Origin: JBDTMC01 sp039934475
Lineage (GTDB): Bacteria; Acidobacteriota; Terriglobia; Bryobacterales; Bryobacteraceae
Length of the DNA: 12,779 bases
Assembly: GCA_039934475.1 (NCBI GenBank)
Contig: JBDTMC010000207.1
Coordinates: forward strand, 1-12,779
Reading direction: 5' to 3'
Part shown: one piece after another, positions 1-8,192 of the stretch
Numbering within the stretch: position 1 is the stretch's first letter
How the letters are laid out: the number at the start of each line of letters is the position of its first letter
Program-made: the position numbers and the translations under genes
The notes under the pieces: generated by a model
What the model saw: only the letters and a program-made list of their open reading frames with translations
What the model was told of the DNA's origin: nothing
Databases searched by the model: none

Positions 1-116
1 CGGATTGTCCCTAACCCCAATTCGTCGCGTGTTTCGTCTTCGCCGAACTGGTCGATGATCTCCATCGCCTGCCGACGTTCATGTTCAGAAGAGGCCAGCC
101 ATGTGAAGGAAGTCAT
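1..116 (-). CDS. DUF6361 family protein, N-terminal part (runs off window)
   Basis: Only the first 38 codons are present; the gene continues leftwards beyond the window. The ATG is at 116-114 on the minus strand. The peptide starts MTSFTWLASSEHERRQ and continues with a stretch containing ETRDELGLGTIR. From memory this matches the start of DUF6361 proteins, which carry a T-W-L-x-x-S-E-x-E-R-R start and a (D/E)TRDELG(I/L)G motif. The biochemical function of the family is unknown to me. It is transcribed away from the helicase-nuclease pair, about 1.2 kb from it, so the two are divergent rather than one operon. The ribosome binding site is weak: only GAAG lies upstream. The family call is fairly secure from the motif; the role is open. 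Confidence 0.72.
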   Translation of the reverse strand, partial: MTSFTWLASSEHERRQAMEIIDQFGEDETRDELGLGTI

Positions 117-560
117 AGTCAGTCGGAGTCTTCAAAAGTCAAGGGCGAAACTGCCCGCCAGGTTGTTCCGATTTCCCGGCGTGCGAAATCCGACACACGA
201 AACGCGCACGCGAGGCTAATGGGAGAAAACGTTGCGCGCAGGCGACCCCCATTTTAAGCGCACCAGACAGGGTGTAATGGACCTCTCATCCTTCAGCTGG
301 ACGCGCAGTATTATCGGGGCGAGACGCGAACCGCCCACCATGACCGGCTGTCGGCCCGGACATGCCTTTCGTGGTGCACCTTGCACTCTCGGGTCCAACA
401 TCGCATCCTCCCAGACAGATGACCCCTAGCACCATATGCCAAAAGATCCGGTTACACGCCCGTAGCCCGCTGAATTTAAAAGGCCCGTCAATAGATCGTA
501 TTGCTGTCCTGGGATTGATTTCCCAAGGCCAACCAGAAGGAACCTTGGCAGGGGCCCGTG
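117..560. other. Gene-poor leader of the DUF6361 gene with mobile-element-like debris
   Basis: No open frame here looks like a real protein. The stretch contains the left copy of a 35/36-bp direct repeat (181-215). The string CCCCCATTTTAAGCGCACCA at about 246-265 faintly recalls IS21-type end sequences; this is a weak impression. A short inverted repeat, CCAAGG...CCTTGG, lies near 525-547. I read it as intergenic debris. Confidence 0.4.
181..215 (+). repeat. Direct repeat copy 1 (35 bp)
   Basis: The copy begins GTGCGAAATCCGACACACGA and ends with an ACGCGCACGCGAGG-type tail. It aligns to 588-623 with two substitutions and one single-base gap, in the same orientation about 407 bp apart. Neither copy lies in a recognisable gene. 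Recombination sites, ends of a decayed element or an intergenic repeat family are all possible. Confidence 0.8.
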
Positions 561-587
561 GTGATTAAGGCAAATTCTGCCCCTCCA

Positions 588-623
588 GTGCGAAATGCGA
601 CACACGAAAACGCGCATGCGAGG
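588..623 (+). repeat. Direct repeat copy 2 (36 bp)
   Basis: The copy begins GTGCGAAATGCGACACACGA and ends CGCGCATGCGAGG. It is 33/36 identical to the copy at 181-215, counting one base gap. It sits just past the point where the group II intron reverse-transcriptase remnant (minus strand) fades out, so it may mark an edge of inserted DNA. Confidence 0.8.
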
Positions 624-734
624 TTCGCTTCTCAGGCGATGACCCGTTCGTACGCCGGAGAAAGCAAGCTCCGGGCACCTCCGGACACCCGGCTGGCGTG
701 CAGCGCGGGCGACAACTCAGCGTCCGCGGTCCGG

Positions 735-1000
735 TGTTACCTTGTCGATTTTTGCGGTACTTGTGGAGGCATTGCCAGTTTGACCGCTCGATGACCTCCT
801 CCATCAACTGTTTGATGATGGCCGGGCTTGCTGTCCCACGCTTCCCGCAGACGATTCAGTCCCTTATCGAGTCGTCGCGCACGAGACAGACCGACCGTCG
901 GGTATTGTCGGGTCGTGATAAGCCCGTTCCTCCCGCCAGCGTTTTTAGGTGTCGGGTTTTGTAAAGAGATAGTCATCCCGTTGCGCGATCCCCCTTGCGG
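735..1000 (-). pseudogene. Decayed N-terminal fragment of a group II intron reverse transcriptase/maturase
   Basis: On the minus strand, one frame reads NPTPKNAGGRNG... and then ARRLDKGLNRLREA (about 950-838). After a frame change it continues IIKQLMEEVIERSNWQ (about 821-773), then a degenerate segment ending near KNRQGNTG (about 735). From family knowledge, the order (GRNG...TTRQ, ARRLDKGL.RLREA, QLMEEVIER.N..AL..V..NKG..GVDGM) is the start of many group II intron-encoded proteins. The frame is broken between the two blocks and again after NTG. No YADD-type catalytic motif, maturase domain or intron domain V is visible, so this is a 5' remnant only. It lies on the opposite strand to the helicase-nuclease pair. 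Confidence 0.6.
896..950 (-). repeat. Intron-leader-like segment, partner of 7841-7882 (inverted)
   Basis: Read on the minus strand this segment runs from ACCTAAAAACGCTGGCGGGA to CCGACAATACCCGACG. The plus strand at 7841-7882 gives ACTTAAAAATGCGCGGGAAG ending in the same CCGACAATACCCGACG. The last 16 bases are identical, and the first part matches with a few changes and a gap of about 13 bases. The copies face each other across the AddAB-like genes. Confidence 0.6.
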
Positions 1001-1068
1001 GGAGATCCTGCAAGTAGCGGGTGCTGATTTGACCAAGTAGAGAGGGTTTGGCTACAGAAGGGTCAATA

Positions 1069-1152
1069 TTGAACAGACAGATGCCTTACCGAGCAGCTAT
1101 CATTAAAGGATTAGAGGAGCATAACGTCTTAAAACAAGAGAAGGACCGATAA
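1069..1152 (+). CDS. Possible 27-aa small ORF or C-terminal remnant
   Basis: A TTG at 1069 has GAAGGG six bases upstream and opens a 27-codon frame containing MPYRAAIIKGLEEHNVLKQE, ending in TAA at 1150-1152. The frame is open from 1033, so it could also be the tail of a lost gene. The residue pattern is helix-like and charged, as in real proteins, but I recognise no family. It lies 191 bp upstream of the AddB-like gene. The call is weak. Confidence 0.2.
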   Translation: MNRQMPYRAAIIKGLEEHNVLKQEKDR

Positions 1153-1343
1153 TTCAGACTCCAACGATCGCGGCTGACAATAAATACTGACGTGAGGGCA
1201 CCATCCATGGTCCTACTTTCGGAGTTTCCTGATTTATTTCCCTCGCACGTTTCAGTAGCGTAGCTCCATTTTCGGGTATTCGGGCCTGCAGAAGTCCCAG
1301 TTTTAGACTCCGTACAGCCCTGCGTTAGCAGATTAAGGCGGGC

Positions 1344-4300
1344 ATGGATCCTTTCATCGAGCAACTAAAGAGCCTGGTTGTTGCGCACCCGACCCGGTCC
1401 AAGTGGGTTTTCGTGCCGACACACGCAGTTGGTCGTACTCTTGGGGAGCGGATTTGCCTCGAAGGAACGAACTGGCTCAATTTGCGTTTCGTGACACCGC
1501 TCGACGTCGCCATCCGGATGGGCGCACCTTTTCTGGTCGAACGCCGGTTGGATCCGTCAGAAGAAGGACTGGGTCCGGCCTTGATAATGCGGTTGCTCCT
1601 CGACCTGCCAATGGTCGGCGGCTACTTCCGCCCGGTCGCGGACCAGCCGACAATGGCGCAGGCATTGTGGTCGACGATTCGAGAGTTGCGGATGACAGGA
1701 GTTAGAGCCGACGACTTGAAGGCGGATGCGTTTGAGGCGCCCGCTAAATATAGAGAGTTTCGCGCGCTGCTTGCCGCGTATGAACAGTTCCTCGTGAATA
1801 CCAATCGCGGCGACGTGGGTGTTGTGTATGCGGAGGGAATGAAGCACCTGGAATGGTGCCCAATTCAAATTCAGGACTGCTGGACTGAACTGCCCGAAGC
1901 GATTTGGACGCCGCTGCAGCGACGGATGATCGACGCTATGCCGGGCGAGCGTATCAGTCCACGTGCGCTGATTCTACCCGCTGCGCCAATTCCTCGACGC
2001 CTTCGTGACGGTGTACCCGGACTTCAGCCGGATCATCACACCGAGCGCATTGCGCCCGACAGCGCAACGAATCCGCTTGGATTTCTAATGGAACCGCCGG
2101 CAAAGTCCGGTCTATCAAGCCAGATCGCGTTGTTCCACGCTGGCGGAAGAGAAGCGGAAATCGAAGAGGTCTTTCGACGCATTCTCGCAATGGGCGTGTC
2201 GCTCGATCAGGTGGAGATCGCGTCAGCATCCGATGCACACATCGCACTCGTCTGGGAGAAAGCCCTTCGTCACGAATGGCCTATCACGCTCGGTCCAGGC
2301 ATCCCTGCTCTCTCCACTCGTCCGGGAAGGGCGCTGATTGGATTCTGTGACTGGATTGAAACCGATTTCGCCGCCGCTCATCTCCGCCATCTGCTGCAGT
2401 CTGGCGACATAGGCCTCGAAAAAGATGAGGGCTTTACAGCGGGGGAGGCGGCGCGGACGCTGGCGCGCGCTGAGGCTGGCTGGGGACGCGCGACATATGG
2501 ACTCGCTCTGGGTGCGCTGCGAAAGAGCTATGAGGTGCGTGCCAGCGATCACGATCTGTCGGACGATGATCGCGCTGCAGCGCAGTCAAAAAGCGAACTG
2601 ACAGCCCGCGTGATGAAGTGGATTGCGAAAGTCATTGCCTCCCTTCCTGAGCCTAACGCCGCAGGAGCCGTGCCCTTGCAGGCGGTGGTCGCCGCCTCCA
2701 TCGAATACGTCGAACATTCCACGGCACGGAGCAGCCAGCTCGATCATCGTGCTGCCGGCGCGTTGACCGACTCTATCGGGGAACTGCGAGCGCTCGGATC
2801 ATTCTCGTGTTCACTGCCAGGCGCTCTCCGTTTCATCCGAGAACGAGTGCAGGCGCTGCAGATAGCGCCAGACCGTCCACGGCCAGGAAGCCTTTACGTC
2901 AGTAAGTTTTCGCATGTCGCGTATTCGGGAAGACGGCATCTATTCATCGTCGGCCTCGAGGAAGGTCGGGTGTTCCCGTCGGCTACCGAAGACGCGGTCC
3001 TGCTCGATTCAGAGCGTGCCGCAATTTCGCCCGCATTGCGGCAGTCAAGCGACAGGGTTGACGAGGCTGTTTATCAGGTGTTGGCGCGACTTGCGACCTG
3101 CAGCGGATCCTCCAGAGTCACGTTCAGCTATTCGGTTCGCGACACCCGCGAGTTCCGCGAGACGTATGCGTCCTGGCTAATGCTGCAGGCGTACCGGCTC
3201 CAGCAGGGCGATCAGGCGCGGTCATACAAGCAAATGCACTCGGCTCTCGGCGAGCCTGTTTCCTGTTTCCCCGTCGACAGGAATACAGCGGCCTCTGAAT
3301 CCGCCTGGTGGCTGCGAAGCGTAGCCGGTACTGGCGAGTCCGGGATTGGCGCCGTCGAGACTAGATTTGCCCCAATTGCGCAAGGGCGCACGGCACGCGT
3401 GGAGCGGGAATCGAATCGTTTCACCGAGTACGACGGAAACGTGCCGGAAGCGGGTAAGGTCCTCGATCCGTGTGCCGCGACGAATGCATTCTCTGTTACT
3501 GACCTGGAAGCCGCCGCTAGTTGTCCGTTCCGGCTCTTTTTGAAGCGGGGCCTTGGTGTGCGGCCGGCGGACGACCGCGAGCGCGATAGGGACGTGTGGC
3601 TGGACGCGCTCACCCGAGGTTCAGAACTACACGACATATACGCCACGGCGTTGCGACGCTGCCGTGACGGCAAGCGCAGGCCGGATCAGAAAAGCGATGA
3701 CATCTGGCTGCGTGAGCTTGCTCAGGACCGCTTGATCGCGCTGCGCCGGGAGATGCCGCCGTCGACGTTGGAGATCTTCGAGCGCGAGTCGATCGACTTC
3801 CTCGCCGATGTCGCCCTATTTCTCGAGGGTGAGTGCGAGGACTCCCGGTCGGAACCTCTCGGATTCGAAGTCTCCTTCGGCCGGCCGTTGCGGGACGAAG
3901 AGGAGACGCTAGCGAGGGTAGAACCGGTGGAGATCGATCTCGGGGAAGGTCTGACGTTCCGCATTGCTGGGCGCATCGACCGCATCGACAAGGTTGGCCC
4001 CTCGTCGTTCGAGATCCTCGACTACAAGACTGGCGGGTATTGGCGCAGTGATTGGATCGGCACGTTCCAGGGTGGAAGGCGCCTACAACACGCACTCTAC
4101 GGGCTCGCGGCTGCGGAACTTCTCCGCTCGTGCTATAAGAATCCGAAGGTCACCGGCGGCGTTTATTACTTCTCCAGCCACAAGGGTGGGCAGGAGCGGG
4201 TCAGGATTGCAGCGCCGACCCCGCAGGACATAGTGCTCGTGCTGCGTGACCTCCGAGAGGTGATCGTCACAGGCGCCTTTGTGCACGCACCGGATGACCA

Positions 4301-4418
4301 GGACTGCAAGTTCTGTGATTTCAGGGCCGCATGCAATAGCGACGTGAACGGCCAAGCTAGAAGCAAACTCGGCGACTCGAAACTCAAAGCGTTCGGGAGG
4401 CTTGCGGGGCATGACTGA
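1344..4418 (+). CDS. AddB-like PD-(D/E)XK nuclease subunit
   Basis: This 1024-aa protein resembles AddB, the partner of the AddA helicase-nuclease in double-strand-end processing. The N-terminal part (KWVFVPTHAVGRTLGE, residues about 21-36) occupies the position of a helicase domain but shows no GxxGxGKT. The block LFIVGLEEGRVFP (533-545) is typical of the second helicase-like domain of AddB/RecC. The C-terminal nuclease has GRIDRID (D879) followed by EILDYKTG (D893, K895), the expected metal-binding and catalytic set. C727 together with C988-x2-C991-x5-C997 has the same arrangement as the AddB 4Fe-4S staple. Its length is slightly below that of Bacillus AddB. The ATG at 1344 follows an AAGGCGGG-like site. 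The 3' end overlaps the next gene, implying translational coupling. It could be ordinary recombination machinery or an accessory paralogue; the family call is firm. Confidence 0.9.
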   Translation: MDPFIEQLKSLVVAHPTRSKWVFVPTHAVGRTLGERICLEGTNWLNLRFVTPLDVAIRMGAPFLVERRLDPSEEGLGPALIMRLLLDLPMVGGYFRPVADQPTMAQALWSTIRELRMTGVRADDLKADAFEAPAKYREFRALLAAYEQFLVNTNRGDVGVVYAEGMKHLEWCPIQIQDCWTELPEAIWTPLQRRMIDAMPGERISPRALILPAAPIPRRLRDGVPGLQPDHHTERIAPDSATNPLGFLMEPPAKSGLSSQIALFHAGGREAEIEEVFRRILAMGVSLDQVEIASASDAHIALVWEKALRHEWPITLGPGIPALSTRPGRALIGFCDWIETDFAAAHLRHLLQSGDIGLEKDEGFTAGEAARTLARAEAGWGRATYGLALGALRKSYEVRASDHDLSDDDRAAAQSKSELTARVMKWIAKVIASLPEPNAAGAVPLQAVVAASIEYVEHSTARSSQLDHRAAGALTDSIGELRALGSFSCSLPGALRFIRERVQALQIAPDRPRPGSLYVSKFSHVAYSGRRHLFIVGLEEGRVFPSATEDAVLLDSERAAISPALRQSSDRVDEAVYQVLARLATCSGSSRVTFSYSVRDTREFRETYASWLMLQAYRLQQGDQARSYKQMHSALGEPVSCFPVDRNTAASESAWWLRSVAGTGESGIGAVETRFAPIAQGRTARVERESNRFTEYDGNVPEAGKVLDPCAATNAFSVTDLEAAASCPFRLFLKRGLGVRPADDRERDRDVWLDALTRGSELHDIYATALRRCRDGKRRPDQKSDDIWLRELAQDRLIALRREMPPSTLEIFERESIDFLADVALFLEGECEDSRSEPLGFEVSFGRPLRDEEETLARVEPVEIDLGEGLTFRIAGRIDRIDKVGPSSFEILDYKTGGYWRSDWIGTFQGGRRLQHALYGLAAAELLRSCYKNPKVTGGVYYFSSHKGGQERVRIAAPTPQDIVLVLRDLREVIVTGAFVHAPDDQDCKFCDFRAACNSDVNGQARSKLGDSKLKAFGRLAGHD

Positions 4419-7400
4419 TTCCCGGAGTATCGATCTCGATTCGCGCCGCCTTATTCGCGGGGAGTTGCTGACCAACATGCTCGTGGAGGCGGGCGCGGGC
4501 TCTGGCAAGACGCAAATGCTCGCCGAGCGCATGGCTGCGGGTGTTGCGTCGGGTTTGTATCAAGTCGAACACATTGCGGCGGTCACATTTACCCGCAAGG
4601 CCGCATCGGAACTCCGAGGAAGATTCCACCTCGCTCTCGAGAACGAACTCGCCTCAAGCAATGTAGTTGGCGGCGTCGGCACCGGCGAAAGACCCCGGCG
4701 CATCCGCGGCGCTCTCTCGAGTCTCGAACGCTTCTTCGCGGGTACCATTCATTCATTCTGTGCAAGACTCTTGCGTGAGCGCCCGGTGGAGTCCGGCGTC
4801 TCTCCGGGATTCACGGAGCTTGACGAGGTCCAAGATATCGAACTGCGCAAGCGGGCTTGGCGCGACTTCGTTGCGAGCTCGCGGTCGGCTGGCGATCCGG
4901 CCATGGTAGATCTCGTCGAGGCAAGCGTAAAACCGAACGATCTGGACTCCGCATTCGCGACCATCTGCCTGAACGACGACGTTGAGTTTCCGCCGGGCGA
5001 TGGTATATGCCCGGACCCGAAGGCGGCATGGAAGGCGATCAATACTTTCTGGAATGAGTTGCAGAAGCACCTGCCGTCGGCGATAGATCAGGACACCACT
5101 TGCCCAATCCAGCGAGCCGCACGCACGTATTCGAGCCAAGCGAAGGTGTCGCGTCATCGGCTCGAACGCGCGGCGACGATCGCTGCCCTATTAGATAAGT
5201 GGGACTTTGATTCGAAGATTGTTCAGAATCGATGGGGCACATCGGCGGCGGAGAAGAAGCGGTTCAAGAATCTGATCGAGCCACTGCATGCCGACTTTCG
5301 CGCGAACGTCGTGACGCCGTACCTGTCCCGCTGGCATCAGTACATATACCGACTTGCCGTGACGCTGCTGACGCAAGCGCGTAATCACGCGGCTAATGAA
5401 CGCCGCCGACTGAACACATTAAACTATGGCGATCTGTTGAACCTCACCGCGAAGGTGCTGCGCGAAAATGCACAGGTTCGTCGCGCCCTGCAACAGAAAT
5501 ACAGCCATCTCTTTGTCGACGAGTTTCAGGACACTGACCCCATCCAGGCGGAGATTGTGTTCTTGCTGGCTGCGTCTGAAGGTCACGTCAGAGAGCCCGC
5601 AGATCCTGCCAATGTCGCGAGCTATCCAGACTGGCGGGATCTCCCGCTCCGCCCTGGCGCCCTCTTCGTTGTCGGAGACCCAAAGCAATCCATCTACCGT
5701 TTTCGGCGAGCGGACATTGAAATCTATAACACCGTTCGGGCGCGCTTCAGCGATTCCGGCGTCGGCCGCGTGCTCCCGCTGACGAGGAATTTTCGGTCTG
5801 TGCGGAATCTGTGCGAATGGTCGAATACCGTATTTGAGAAGCAGTTTCCAAGTGACCCCACTCCGCACTCACCGCGATTTGCGGCGCTCGATGCGAACGA
5901 CGAAAGCTCGCTGACCGGTGGCGTTTTTACTATTACCCACACGTGCGATCGAAGTGAAGCGCTCGAACTCGACGCAGCGAAAATAGCCACCTACATTCGG
6001 TCTGAGGTCGACGCGGGTCGGAGGAAGTTTAGCGATTTCCTGATTCTTACACGCAAGAAGCGCGACCGAATCGGTGCATACGCGACAGCCCTCGAGTCGA
6101 ACAACATTCCGGTCGAAATCAGCGGAGCTGGAGCATTCGGTGATTCCGCCGAGGTGCAGACGCTGACAGTACTATTGCGGGCGATCGCTGATCCTCAGGA
6201 CTCCCTCTCCCTCGTTGCCGTCCTTCGCGGGCCGCTATTCGGCGTGAGCGACCGGGAGTTGTTCGCCTTTAGGAGTTCCGGCGGTTGGTTCAGCATTTTC
6301 CAGGATGCCAACGGTGTCGCGGGGCCTCAACCTTCGCAGTCGGTTTACGCTGCGTTGTCCGCCCTCAGACAGTACTATCGCTGGAGCCGCATTCTCCCGG
6401 CAGCCGCTGCGTTGGAACGCATCCTTGAACACACCGGTTATCTGGCTCTGGCGGCGACGACGCCGGACGGTGTGGAAGCTGGCGATCTCCTGCACGCCAT
6501 TGATCGAGTGCGGGTGGTTGTCGAGGATGGTGGCAGCCTGGCGGATGCGGCCAGCGCGCTCGAAGCGGACACGGAAGACTCCAATGAGGTCGAGTCGCTG
6601 CCACTGGAGCCCGGCCGGACTGACGTGACTCGGGTGATGAATTTGCATAAGGCCAAGGGCCTCGAGGCCGACGTGGTGTTCCTCGCAGATCCATGCGGCG
6701 GCTTCGCGCCGCGAGTTGATGTGCACATCGAGCGCCAGGGTCTCAAGGCGTTCGGATGGTTCGAGATCGTTCGCAAATCCGAGACCTCGTACGCGTCGAA
6801 ACTGCTTGGCCAACACGCCGACTGGGACACTCACAAGGCAACCGAGTCGCCATATCTTGAGGCCGAACAGGACCGCCTTCTGTACGTCGCGGCGACTCGG
6901 GCCCGGCAGATGCTGGTCGTCAGCCGATTGATTGGCAGCCAGAAGCAGAGTGCGTGGGGTGTTCTGAATGACTTCCTGTCAACCGCGCCTGAGCTTTCCA
7001 TACCTCAATGGACTCCGGCTCCCACCGTCGCCTCCCTCAATTGTTCAGCCGCCGCGCAGGCCTCCTTCGCCGCAGGCTTGGCAGCGGCTCAAATTTCCGT
7101 CCGGAGCGCATCGTGGTCAATCGCTTCGGTGACTGCCGAAGCCCGCCACATTGCACGCATCACTCGCTCGGCTGACAGTGACGCTGACGACCCGTCGGCG
7201 GTCGTCAGTCCAAACACCCCAGCCCGGCGTGCTGATGCTGGAATGGCGTGGGGAACCCTAATCCACGGACTCCTGGAGCATGCCATGCGTCATACGGCGG
7301 CGACCCCCTTTGACCTGAGGCGGCTGGGAATGTGGCTAACGGTCGAAGAACCACAACTTCGTCCGGTGCTTGATCTAGCGGTCCAAACCGTTCTCGCGGT

Positions 7401-7704
7401 TTCTGAGGCCGCCTTCTGGACCCAGGCTCATGAGTCAGATCGCTCAGTCGAGACGCCGTTTTCGTTTGCGATTGTGAGCGGTGCCTTAGTCACCGGCGTC
7501 ATTGATCTATTGTTCAACCATGAGGGGCACTGGACGATCATTGACTATAAGACCGATGTCGGTGTCTCGGAACTTGCCGGTTCGTATCAGGAACAACTAA
7601 AGATGTATGCACGCGCCCTTGCTGCGGTGGGCATTCCCGATGCCGTCACAGCAATCGAACCGGTTAGGAAAGCAGGGGCCCAGGGGGTGGTCGGTAGCTT
7701 CTGA
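4411..7704 (+). CDS. AddA-like UvrD/RecB-family helicase-nuclease
   Basis: This 1097-aa protein combines an SF1A helicase with a C-terminal RecB-type nuclease. Visible motifs are: I GAGSGKT (28-34, K33); Ia TFTRKAASEL (59-68); GTIHSFC (111-117); II DEFQDTD (370-376); III GDPKQSIYRFRRAD (422-435); IV TRNFRS (458-463); V VMNLHKAKGLE (742-752); VI LLYVAATRAR (823-832). The nuclease has GTLIHGLLE (H952), ETPFSF (E1014), GVIDLLF (D1032), IIDYKTD (D1045, K1047) and QLKMY (Q1062, Y1066), so all catalytic positions are present. I chose the ATG at 4411 over a TTG at 4402 because GGGAGG at 4395-4400 suits the ATG. The gene overlaps the AddB-like gene by 8 bp. With that partner it should unwind and degrade linear duplex DNA. 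Chi recognition cannot be judged from sequence. The C-terminus after Y1066 is short but plausible. Confidence 0.93.
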   Translation: MTDSRSIDLDSRRLIRGELLTNMLVEAGAGSGKTQMLAERMAAGVASGLYQVEHIAAVTFTRKAASELRGRFHLALENELASSNVVGGVGTGERPRRIRGALSSLERFFAGTIHSFCARLLRERPVESGVSPGFTELDEVQDIELRKRAWRDFVASSRSAGDPAMVDLVEASVKPNDLDSAFATICLNDDVEFPPGDGICPDPKAAWKAINTFWNELQKHLPSAIDQDTTCPIQRAARTYSSQAKVSRHRLERAATIAALLDKWDFDSKIVQNRWGTSAAEKKRFKNLIEPLHADFRANVVTPYLSRWHQYIYRLAVTLLTQARNHAANERRRLNTLNYGDLLNLTAKVLRENAQVRRALQQKYSHLFVDEFQDTDPIQAEIVFLLAASEGHVREPADPANVASYPDWRDLPLRPGALFVVGDPKQSIYRFRRADIEIYNTVRARFSDSGVGRVLPLTRNFRSVRNLCEWSNTVFEKQFPSDPTPHSPRFAALDANDESSLTGGVFTITHTCDRSEALELDAAKIATYIRSEVDAGRRKFSDFLILTRKKRDRIGAYATALESNNIPVEISGAGAFGDSAEVQTLTVLLRAIADPQDSLSLVAVLRGPLFGVSDRELFAFRSSGGWFSIFQDANGVAGPQPSQSVYAALSALRQYYRWSRILPAAAALERILEHTGYLALAATTPDGVEAGDLLHAIDRVRVVVEDGGSLADAASALEADTEDSNEVESLPLEPGRTDVTRVMNLHKAKGLEADVVFLADPCGGFAPRVDVHIERQGLKAFGWFEIVRKSETSYASKLLGQHADWDTHKATESPYLEAEQDRLLYVAATRARQMLVVSRLIGSQKQSAWGVLNDFLSTAPELSIPQWTPAPTVASLNCSAAAQASFAAGLAAAQISVRSASWSIASVTAEARHIARITRSADSDADDPSAVVSPNTPARRADAGMAWGTLIHGLLEHAMRHTAATPFDLRRLGMWLTVEEPQLRPVLDLAVQTVLAVSEAAFWTQAHESDRSVETPFSFAIVSGALVTGVIDLLFNHEGHWTIIDYKTDVGVSELAGSYQEQLKMYARALAAVGIPDAVTAIEPVRKAGAQGVVGSF

Positions 7705-7778
7705 GTTCTCCTCGTGTTATCGGGGGCCATGAGACCATCCCACGTGGCGCTGGTGCTGTAGGATCTGGTTACTGGCGG

Positions 7779-7809
7779 AGGCTCGCGATGCCATCCAACG
7801 AGCGAGCCT
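7779..7809 (+). terminator. Hairpin after the AddAB-like pair, possible weak terminator
   Basis: AGGCTCGC (7779-7786) pairs perfectly with GCGAGCCT (7802-7809) across a 15-base loop, 75 bp after the AddA-like stop codon. No T-run follows, only a short TTCTC, so intrinsic termination would be inefficient. It could instead be an unrelated structure or binding site. Confidence 0.3.
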
Positions 7810-7840
7810 TCTCACCCGACGGTACGTCTGCCTCCCTTAA

Positions 7841-7882
7841 ACTTAAAAATGCGCGGGAAGGACAGGCCGACAATACCCGACG
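7841..7882 (+). repeat. Second intron-leader-like remnant, inverted relative to 896-950
   Basis: The segment begins ACTTAAAAATGCGCGGGAAG and ends CCGACAATACCCGACG. Its final 16 bases exactly match the reverse complement of 896-911, and the first part resembles the reverse complement of 925-950 with changes. Similarity fades on the 3' side. It probably derives from the same class of group II intron-encoded gene start. Confidence 0.55.
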
Positions 7883-8192
7883 CTTCCGCTGATACAGGCA
7901 TGGGGCGGTAGTGAAGTAGCATCGGCTGGCGGCCTCCGCTTCGTTGTTCCTGTCCTGACGCTCAATGCCGGCACTAACGGCGCGTGGGCAGTCGGTTTCG
8001 GACAGCAGGCGGTTGGCGGCACGGAACAGGGGCTTCGCTGCTCACGATGAACTCCGAGCGCCGGCTACCCGCAGTCGCCGAAGACAGTGTGCATTCGCCG
8101 CAACAGGATTGGGAAGGCCTATTTGTCCAGAAACGCGCTTTGGGCCCGCAGGTGCTTCTGTTGTGAATTGGGTCAGACCGGTGTGCGCGATC

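Larger units (their letters stand above)
7705..8192. other. Gene-poor region downstream of the AddAB-like pair
   Basis: I see no convincing gene. The stretch holds a hairpin (7779-7809) and the intron-leader-like segment (7841-7882). The remainder looks like decayed coding DNA; plus-strand frames such as the one starting near 7965 continue antisense through the next gene and are not credible. Confidence 0.5.

Noticed and set aside
246..265. CCCCCATTTTAAGCGCACCA as an IS21 terminal repeat
   Set aside because: Only a short resemblance from memory; no transposase and no matching second end were found.
3212..4095. Long minus-strand open frames inside the AddB-like gene
   Set aside because: They are antisense to a gene with clear nuclease and cysteine motifs, are rich in Arg/Ser/Pro, and match no family; they are GC-driven shadows.
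4402..4410. TTG at 4402 as start of the AddA-like protein
   Set aside because: The GGGAGG at 4395-4400 would be only one base away, while it suits the ATG at 4411.
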